Source of the DNA: Methylobacillus flagellatus_A
GTDB lineage: Bacteria > Pseudomonadota > Gammaproteobacteria > Burkholderiales > Methylophilaceae
DNA: 64,000 bases
Strand: one strand, 5' to 3'
Assembly: GCF_031344055.1 (NCBI RefSeq)
Contig: NZ_JADBEN010000001.1
A program made the translations under genes and the position numbers. This document shows, piece by piece, positions 58,270 through 64,000 of the stretch (position 1 is the stretch's first letter; each line of letters opens with the position of its first letter). The notes under the pieces were generated by a model, which was not told the origin of the DNA, did no database searches, and saw nothing but the letters and a program-made list of their open reading frames with translations.

Positions 58270-59261
58270 GCTTCCAGCCTGACCAGGTTTTGCGGCTTGC
58301 CTTCCGCCCAGGCGCTGATATTGGCAAGCGTGGTGCCGGCGATCGCATCGAGCGCTTCACGCGTGAGGAAAGCCTGGTGGGCGGTGATGATGACGTTGGG
58401 GAAGGTCAGCAGGCGCGCCAGCACGTCATCCTGCAATGGGAAATCGGATAAATCCTCGAAGAATAAGTCCGCTTCTTCTTCATATACGTCCAAGCCAAGG
58501 TAGCCCAAGTGGCCGCGCTTCAACGCGTCGATCACGGCGGGCGTGTCCACCAATGCGCCGCGACTGGTGTTGATGAGCATGCTGCCTTGCTGCATGCGGC
58601 TGAGCGAGCTGGCATTGATGAGGTGGTGGGTCGCAGGGCTCAGCGGGCAATGCAGGCTGACGATATGGGATTGCGCCAACAATGCGTCGAGCTCGAGGTA
58701 GCTGGCCCCCAGCGTAGTGACTTCCGGGTTGGGATAGGGATCGTAGGCCAGTATCTTGCAGCCGAAGCCTGCCATGATACGCGCAAACGCTGCGCCGATT
58801 TGCCCCGTGCCGACAATGCCTACGGTCTTGTTGACCAGGTCGAACCCCGTCAATCCGCGCAGGCTGAAATCGCCTTCGCGGGTACGGTTGTAGGCGCGCG
58901 TCAGGTGCCTGTTGAGCGCAAGGATCAATGCGACGGTATGCTCGGCGATCGCATGCGGCGAATAGGAGGGCACGCGCACGACGGCGAGGTTGAGCCTTTG
59001 TGCGGCTTCCAGGTCGATATGATTGTAGCCCGCGGAGCGCAATGCGACCAGCCTGGTGCCGTTGGCTGCCAGCTTCTCCAGCACCGGGGCGGACAAGTCG
59101 TCATTGATGAAGGCGCAGACGACTTCCGCTCCTGCGGCAAGCACGGCGGTATCCACCGTGAGCTTGGGCTGCTGGAAGATGAATTCGGTATTCTGGGGCC
59201 TGGGAAAGGCAAGAAAGCTTTCCCGGTCGTATACCTGTGTGCTGAAAAAGACGATGCGCAT
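58266..59261 (-). CDS. ldhA: D-lactate dehydrogenase-like 2-hydroxyacid dehydrogenase
   Basis: A 331-residue NAD-dependent D-2-hydroxyacid dehydrogenase converting pyruvate to D-lactate or acting on similar acids. GIVGTGQIGAAFARIMAGFGC is the nucleotide fold. R in ALRSAGYNHID, the Glu in DVYEEEADLFFED and the catalytic His in ITAHQAFLTREA complete the site and fit the LdhA branch. AGGA precedes the ATG at 59261. It precedes the cupin gene in one transcript. Confidence 0.93.
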   Translation of the reverse strand: MRIVFFSTQVYDRESFLAFPRPQNTEFIFQQPKLTVDTAVLAAGAEVVCAFINDDLSAPVLEKLAANGTRLVALRSAGYNHIDLEAAQRLNLAVVRVPSYSPHAIAEHTVALILALNRHLTRAYNRTREGDFSLRGLTGFDLVNKTVGIVGTGQIGAAFARIMAGFGCKILAYDPYPNPEVTTLGASYLELDALLAQSHIVSLHCPLSPATHHLINASSLSRMQQGSMLINTSRGALVDTPAVIDALKRGHLGYLGLDVYEEEADLFFEDLSDFPLQDDVLARLLTFPNVIITAHQAFLTREALDAIAGTTLANISAWAEGKPQNLVRLEA

Positions 59262-59276
59262 CGGGTTCCTTTGCAT

Positions 59277-59762
59277 TGGCGGGTGGCAGGTCTGACGGCT
59301 TGATTAAAACATCAATACAGTCCGCAGCCAAGCAGCCGCGCGGCCAAGCGCAAAACAAGCCCTCCCGCGAGGGGAGGGTGGATACGTCCAACGTCAGGGA
59401 AATGTGCCGGCGAATGAGCTTCGCTTCAAATTGTTATGCCGATCACTCTGAAATTTTCAGGTCTTCTACTAGTAATGACACGCGAGAATGAAAAAAGGAC
59501 ACCCCTTGATAAAAATATTTCCATAAGATTTTGTATTTATATGGTTATTTTCTATCTTCTCGAGTACTTAATAGGCGCTCCGTTGATGGGTCTTTAATTC
59601 AATTCGTCAAAATGACATTAAATTGCAATATTTATGTGGCGAAATTGTCATGCGGGCAACGCGCTTTATGTCTTCAGTTTCGCTGGGGAATGCCGTAAAT
59701 GACGAAGCTGCCGCTAGTGTGGCCTCATCCCATCCAACCTGTTCCAACTCCCGAGTAAGACA
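59277..59762. other. AT-rich promoter region before the chemoreceptor gene
   Basis: About 490 bases with no convincing gene on either strand and many T and A tracts. It holds a sigma-28-like motif at 59620 and is the presumed promoter region of the MCP gene at 59763 and of ldhA on the other side. Confidence 0.5.
59620..59646 (+). promoter_or_regulatory. Possible FliA (sigma-28) promoter
   Basis: TAAA (59620-59623), 15 bases, then GGCGAAAT (59639-59646) partly fits the FliA consensus TAAA-N15-GCCGATAA. It lies about 117 bases before the MCP start. Chemoreceptor genes often use such promoters. Confidence 0.35.
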
Positions 59763-61331
59763 ATGCAACTTCATGATATAAAAATCTCCACGCGCTTGAT
59801 CGGCCTGAGCGTGTTTCTTCTGCTGGGGTCGCTGATCCTGGGGCTGACGGGTTGGATCGCGCTGTCGAAAACGAACGCTCTGCTCCAGCTTACGCTGGAA
59901 CAGGCCGCGTCCTCGGAAGAGGCAGTGGATACTGCCCGCAAGGCACAAGTCATATTCAAGATACAGATCCAGGAGTGGAAGAACACGTTGTTACGCGGCC
60001 ATGATATGGAAGCGTTTGCCAAATACCGGGATGCCTTCATCAAGAGCGGCAAAGAGACGCAAGAGGAGTTAGGCAAGCTGCAGACTATTTTCGCTAAGCT
60101 CGGCCTGGATGAGGACATGGTGACCGAGGCGAAAAGTTCGCTTGCCAAGCTTGAATTCGATTATCTTGATGCGCTTAAGCAGTTCGACAGCGCCCGCCTC
60201 GAGAGCACACAGGCCGTCGATAAGCTGGTCAAGGGCATGGACCGCGAACCTACTCAAAAGATCGACCAGATCGTGGCGTTTGTCAGCGAGCACTCGGCAA
60301 GCATTCGCGAGCGCAATCAAGCCTCGGCGCAGAAGCAGCACGATCTTGCCGTCTCGTCGATTCTGCTGGCACTGCTTATCCTGACTGCTGCCGGCGCCGG
60401 GCTGACCTATTGGATCATCACCAGCGTGACGCGCCCGCTCAACAGCGCTATTGCAATCGCAAAGACCGTGGCCGCCGGCGACCTCACAGCTGACATCAAC
60501 GTATCGTCTCAGGACGAAACCGGCCAGCTGCTCTCGGCATTGAAGGAAATGAATGACAGCCTGGTGCGCATCGTGAACAGGGTGCGCCAAGGCACCGACG
60601 CGATTGCGACTGGCTCCAGCGAGATCGCGGCAGGCAACCTGGATTTATCCTCCCGTACCGAGCAGCAGGCCAGCGCCTTGGAGGAAACCGCGTCCTCCAT
60701 GGAGGAAATCACCGCTACAGTGCGCCAAAACGCGGATAACGCCCAGCAAGCCAACCAACTTGTCGCCTCCGCTTCCGAAATTGCCTTGCGCGGCGGCAAT
60801 GTGGTGTCGCAGGTGGTATCGACCATGGAATCGATCAACGAGGCCTCCAAGCGGGTTGTCGATATTATCGCCGTGATCGACGGGATTGCCTTCCAGACCA
60901 ATATCCTGGCATTGAATGCAGCAGTCGAAGCCGCCAGGGCTGGCGAGCAGGGGCGGGGCTTTGCCGTGGTCGCTGCGGAGGTGCGCGGCTTGGCGCAACG
61001 TTCCGCTTCGGCCGCCAAGGAAATCAAGGAGCTGATCGGCAACTCGGTGGAGCGTGTCGGCACCGGGGAAAAGCTGGTGACGGAAGCGGGAGCGACGATG
61101 CAGGAAGTGGTGCAGAGCGTGCAGCGCATCATCGATATCATGGCCGAAATCACTGTCGCCAGCCGCGAGCAGACCAGCGGTATCGAACAGGTGAACATCG
61201 CGATCAGCCAGATGGACCAGGTCACGCAGCAGAATGCGGCCCTGGTCGAGCAGGCGGCTGCAGCGGCAGCCTCATTGCAGAAGCAGGCGGACGAGCTGGC
61301 TTTGGCGGTGGGCAGGTTCAAATTAGGCTGA
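59763..61331 (+). CDS. Methyl-accepting chemotaxis protein
   Basis: A 522-residue chemoreceptor. The first membrane helix (about 9-32, LIGLSVFLLLGSLILGLTGWIAL) is followed by a helical periplasmic sensor domain, a second helix (about 199-221), HAMP (about 222-275) and the cytoplasmic signalling hairpin. The CheA/CheW-binding tip includes EQGRGFAVVAAEVR. Methylation segments such as EQQASALEETASSMEE are present. There is no C-terminal NWETF-type tether. No other che gene is nearby. Confidence 0.94.
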   Translation: MQLHDIKISTRLIGLSVFLLLGSLILGLTGWIALSKTNALLQLTLEQAASSEEAVDTARKAQVIFKIQIQEWKNTLLRGHDMEAFAKYRDAFIKSGKETQEELGKLQTIFAKLGLDEDMVTEAKSSLAKLEFDYLDALKQFDSARLESTQAVDKLVKGMDREPTQKIDQIVAFVSEHSASIRERNQASAQKQHDLAVSSILLALLILTAAGAGLTYWIITSVTRPLNSAIAIAKTVAAGDLTADINVSSQDETGQLLSALKEMNDSLVRIVNRVRQGTDAIATGSSEIAAGNLDLSSRTEQQASALEETASSMEEITATVRQNADNAQQANQLVASASEIALRGGNVVSQVVSTMESINEASKRVVDIIAVIDGIAFQTNILALNAAVEAARAGEQGRGFAVVAAEVRGLAQRSASAAKEIKELIGNSVERVGTGEKLVTEAGATMQEVVQSVQRIIDIMAEITVASREQTSGIEQVNIAISQMDQVTQQNAALVEQAAAAAASLQKQADELALAVGRFKLG

Positions 61332-61364
61332 TGCGAACTGCCAGCGTATGCTGGCAATAGGTCT

Positions 61365-61922
61365 TCAACCGTCCGCAGAGTGCATGCGCTCTGGCCAGCA
61401 AACGCCAAAGGCCAGTACGTCGTGGTATTTCCCTTCTGAGCGGGCATGCGCGTGCAGCACACCTTCCTGGAGCAAGCCGCATTTTTCCAGCACGCGTGCC
61501 GATGCCCGGTTATGCGCTAGGCAGCGCCCGGTAATGCGCGTAATGCCCAGTGTGTTGCGCGCGAACGCCATGAGCGCCTGCAAGGCTTCCGTGCAGTAAC
61601 CCTGGTTCCAGTACTCGGCGGCAATCCAATAGCCGACTTCCGCACGGCGGTCGGCGGCATGGACATCCAGCAGGCTGACAGTGCCAAGCAGGACGTCGTC
61701 CTGCCGCCTGGTCACGGCAAAAATGACGCCCGTCAGTTGGTCGTGATGAACTTCATGGGTGCCGAGCCATTCCTCGGCTGCACCGGGCGGATAAGGCCAG
61801 GGAATGGAAGCGCACATGGCTGCAATTCGCCGGTCTTCCAACATCGATTGCACGGTAGGCGCATCCTGTATGACATAAGGACGCAACACCAAGCGTGCCG
61901 TATTCAGGTTGGGTAACTGCAT
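61365..61922 (-). CDS. GNAT acetyltransferase (RimJ/RimL-like)
   Basis: A 185-residue N-acetyltransferase of the GNAT fold. LNTARLVLRPYVIQDAPTV opens it, GYWIAAEYWNQGYCTEALQALMAF is the acetyl-CoA binding loop region, and ITGRCLAHNRASARVLEKCGLLQEG is the C-terminal motif. This is the RimJ/RimL-type branch that acetylates ribosomal proteins or other amines. The partner is not known. Confidence 0.9.
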   Translation of the reverse strand: MQLPNLNTARLVLRPYVIQDAPTVQSMLEDRRIAAMCASIPWPYPPGAAEEWLGTHEVHHDQLTGVIFAVTRRQDDVLLGTVSLLDVHAADRRAEVGYWIAAEYWNQGYCTEALQALMAFARNTLGITRITGRCLAHNRASARVLEKCGLLQEGVLHAHARSEGKYHDVLAFGVCWPERMHSADG

Positions 61923-61940
61923 GCCGCTAGGAATATCGCC

Positions 61941-62981
61941 TCAAGGCGCGGGGTTCATGTATCGCAGGTGGATCGCCTCGATTTCCTGCAAAATGTCCTG
62001 CGAAAGAGGCTTCTGCCAGGCGCCGATGTTTTCCTGCAGCTGATCCAGGCTGGTGGCGCCGATAATCGTGCTGGTCACGAACCAGCGGTGGTAGACGAAC
62101 GACAGGGCCAGTTCTGCAGGGCTGAGGCCATGCTTGCGTGCTAGCCCCGCATAGGCCGCGCTGGCAGGGGTGACGTTGGGCTTGGTGTAGCGCTGGGCGT
62201 AGCCGGGAAACAGGGTGACGCGGCCCTTGGCCTGCGGGTCGTCGATATATTTGCCCGTGAGATGGCCGAATGCAAGGGGCGAGTAGGGAAGCAGGCTCAC
62301 TTGCTCGCGGTAGACAATCTCGGTCATGCCGAACTCGAATCCGCGGTTGAGCAGGCTGTAGCTGTTCTGGATGGAGGCGATGCGCGGCAATCCGTATTGC
62401 TCGGAAACGCGCAGGAATTCCATTACGCCCCACGGTTGCTCGTTGGATACGCCGACGTAGCGTACCTTGCCTTCCTTCACCAGTTCGGCCAGGGTTTCAA
62501 GCTGGTTGTGGATCGACACCCAGGCCTTGGTTTCCTTGACTGGGTCGAACTGGTATTGCCCGAAGATGGGCACGTTGCGTTCCGGCCAGTGGATCTGGTA
62601 GAGGTCGAGGTAGTCGGTCTGCAAGCGCTTGAGCGAGCCTTCGATGGCCGAACGCACATTTTCGCGGTCTACCGCGCTCGGGCCGCCGCGTATCCAGTCG
62701 AGCTTGCGGTTGCCGCCCGCCACCTTGCTCGCGAGGATGATCTTGTCGCGCGGCTGGCGCTTGAGCCAGGTGCCGATAATGCTTTCGGTGCGGGTATAGG
62801 TCTCGGCCTTGGGCGGCACCGGGTACATCTCGGCGGTGTCGATGAAGTTGATGCCTTGCGACAGCGCGTAATCGAGCTGGGCATGGCCCTCGGCTTCGGT
62901 GTTCTGGTCGCCGAAGGTCATGGTGCCCAGGCAGATGGCGGATACGTCGAGGTCTGATTTGCCTAGCTTGCGGTATTCCAT
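61941..62981 (-). CDS. Aldo/keto reductase (Tas-like)
   Basis: A 346-residue NADP(H)-dependent TIM-barrel reductase. MEYRKLGKSDLDVSAICLGTMTFGDQN, FIDTAEMYPVPPKAETYTRTE (Asp, Tyr) and ILASKVAGG (Lys) form the active site, with YQIHWPERN and a late coenzyme-binding end. The layout is that of E. coli Tas. I start at 62981 rather than 63014 because MEYRKLG is the family start. Confidence 0.92.
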   Translation of the reverse strand: MEYRKLGKSDLDVSAICLGTMTFGDQNTEAEGHAQLDYALSQGINFIDTAEMYPVPPKAETYTRTESIIGTWLKRQPRDKIILASKVAGGNRKLDWIRGGPSAVDRENVRSAIEGSLKRLQTDYLDLYQIHWPERNVPIFGQYQFDPVKETKAWVSIHNQLETLAELVKEGKVRYVGVSNEQPWGVMEFLRVSEQYGLPRIASIQNSYSLLNRGFEFGMTEIVYREQVSLLPYSPLAFGHLTGKYIDDPQAKGRVTLFPGYAQRYTKPNVTPASAAYAGLARKHGLSPAELALSFVYHRWFVTSTIIGATSLDQLQENIGAWQKPLSQDILQEIEAIHLRYMNPAP

Positions 62982-63119
62982 GTGACTGTCCCTGAGTCTG
63001 TGGGAAAAAGGCAAGTGTACGTCATTTTGCGTAGGCGGGTGGCACTACTCCCCTCGTGGTATTGTCGAGCCCTGCGCGCATGCGTATGATGAACCCAACT
63101 TAATCACCGTGTTTTCCGC

Positions 63120-63848
63120 ATGACTTACTGTGTAGGCTTGTTGCTCGACCAGGGGCTGGTCTTGGCGTCCGATACCCGTACCAATGCCGGCGTCGACCAG
63201 GTGGCCGTGTTCCCCAAGATGAGCGTGTTCGACGTGCCGGGCGAGCGGGTGATTACTTTGATGACGGCAGGCAACCTTGCCATCACGCAGGCGGTGATCA
63301 ACCGTCTGCGCGACGCGATCAAGCTCAACGAGGGCGCGACATTGCACAACGTCGCGAGCATGTTCGATGCCGCGCAGCTGGTGGGCGAGCAGCTGCGGGT
63401 GGTGTACGAGCTCGACCATGAGCATTTGAAGAACCATAACACCGATTTCAACGCCAGCATCCTCGTCGGCGGACAAATCCGGGGCGAGGCACCCAAGCTG
63501 TTCTCGATTTACGCTGCGGGCAATTTCATCGAAACCAGCCAGGAAACCCCTTACTTCCAGATCGGCGAAACCAAGTATGGCAAGCCCATCATCGACCGGG
63601 TGATCACGCACGAGAGCGATATCATGGAGGCAGTGAAGTGCGTGCTGATCTCCTTCGATTCGACCATACGCAGCAATATTTCCGTTGCCGCCCCGATCGA
63701 CCTGCTGATCTACCGCACGGATAGCTTCCATGCGGATTGCAGGCAGCGCCTTACCGAAAGCGACCCCTACTACAACACCATACGCCAGGGCTGGTCCGAC
63801 GGCCTGCGCGAGGTGTTTGCCGCTTTGCCCAACCCGGACTGGTGTTAA
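63120..63848 (+). CDS. anbu: Anbu, proteasome-like peptidase
   Basis: A 242-residue protein of the Anbu (ancestral beta-subunit) group of Ntn hydrolases. It begins MTYCVGLLLDQG, where Thr2 becomes the N-terminal nucleophile after Met removal. SDTRTNAGVDQV and FPKM hold the conserved Asp and Lys, and TAGNLAITQAV follows. Anbu assembles into open helical or ring-like assemblies. Its gene usually stands in an operon with the ATP-grasp, alpha-E and transglutaminase genes, which here lie 13 kb away at 46968-50167. Its substrate is unknown; a role in processing the module's product is inferred. Confidence 0.93.
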   Translation: MTYCVGLLLDQGLVLASDTRTNAGVDQVAVFPKMSVFDVPGERVITLMTAGNLAITQAVINRLRDAIKLNEGATLHNVASMFDAAQLVGEQLRVVYELDHEHLKNHNTDFNASILVGGQIRGEAPKLFSIYAAGNFIETSQETPYFQIGETKYGKPIIDRVITHESDIMEAVKCVLISFDSTIRSNISVAAPIDLLIYRTDSFHADCRQRLTESDPYYNTIRQGWSDGLREVFAALPNPDWC

Positions 63849-63934
63849 TGTGCCGCGGTCAAGAACCGCACGGAATCCAGCCGCAAGTCCAGTATAATGT
63901 CAGGGTTTTCGATAGATCACCCTGAAAGTCCCGC

Positions 63935-64000
63935 TTGAGCGACCTAGACCATGTATTTTCCGCACAAGGCCCGTTAGCGGAAACCATCCCAGGCTATCGC
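63935..64000 (+). CDS. DinG/YoaA-type DNA helicase, 5' part
   Basis: The last 22 codons of the window (SDLDHVFSAQGPLAETIPGYR) match the N-terminus of XPD-like iron-sulfur helicases of the DinG/YoaA group. The probable start is TTG. The gene runs off the right edge. Confidence 0.6.
   Translation, partial: MSDLDHVFSAQGPLAETIPGYR

Noticed and set aside
1..64000. tRNA, rRNA, riboswitch or prophage
   Set aside because: Read through on both strands, I saw no cloverleaf, rRNA segment, recognised riboswitch or phage gene run; a covariance-model search would be needed to exclude small RNAs.

Overview
This 64 kb window looks like the chromosome of a Gram-negative betaproteobacterium. A methylotroph of the Methylophilaceae type (Methylobacillus/Methylovorus-like) is my best guess. 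The evidence is the GC-rich housekeeping set (bioA, dacB, coq7, DUF2322, ctpA-type protease, a UbiB-family kinase, rlhA, Anbu), a TonB receptor fragment and a PEP-CTERM fragment. The genus is inferred from gene content only; no rRNA or tRNA gene is present to confirm it.

Positions 1 to about 17.6 kb are accessory DNA with lower GC than the rest. They begin with a C-terminally truncated Tn7/TniA-type transposase. Next come a LysR-controlled short-chain dehydrogenase, a large autotransporter, a chromate transporter and an IS256-family insertion sequence. At 11.46-11.65 kb two sets of Tn7-like terminal repeats face each other across exactly 5 bp (TTTTT). From 12.1 kb onward there are a CigR/RcnB-like secreted protein, an HxlR regulator beside an NTF2-like protein, a second chromate transporter, and an arsR-arsC-acr3 arsenic operon. 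Between these genes lies a graveyard of fragments: a frameshifted zinc-ribbon copy, a CigR-like 3' fragment, an orphan PEP-CTERM tail, a MazE-like antitoxin fragment, an acr3 tail and an nhaA fragment.

Positions 18-32 kb hold a TetR module that includes a TetR-like ligand-domain protein without an HTH but with a membrane segment. DNA alkylation repair follows (ogt, and an ada lacking three of its four zinc cysteines), then a PaiB-like protein, an MFS carrier, an Old Yellow Enzyme divergent from an ArsR-type regulator around a perfect 13-bp inverted repeat, and a complete RND tripartite efflux operon (MFP-RND-OMF) with a small secreted protein at its end.

Positions 32-54 kb are mostly chromosomal backbone: bioA-dacB, an FKBP lipoprotein, OsmC and VOC proteins, coq7/DUF2322, the S41 protease, a SelT/W-like protein, a degenerate EAL protein, a manganese-type SOD with a ZIP transporter, an NlpC/P60 hydrolase, a UbiB kinase, the ATP-grasp/alpha-E/transglutaminase operon, an HPPD-like dioxygenase of unknown substrate, and rlhA. 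A 99-nt hairpin follows the transglutaminase gene.

Positions 54-64 kb start with a small AT-rich patch (two exported proteins, a short cytosolic protein, an XRE regulator). A ParE/RHH toxin-antitoxin pair, a TetR/SDR divergon with two matching operators, a cupin plus D-lactate dehydrogenase pair, a chemoreceptor, a GNAT acetyltransferase, an aldo/keto reductase and the proteasome-like Anbu follow. Anbu usually travels with the ATP-grasp/alpha-E/transglutaminase genes but lies 13 kb from them here. The window ends in the first codons of a DinG/YoaA-type helicase.
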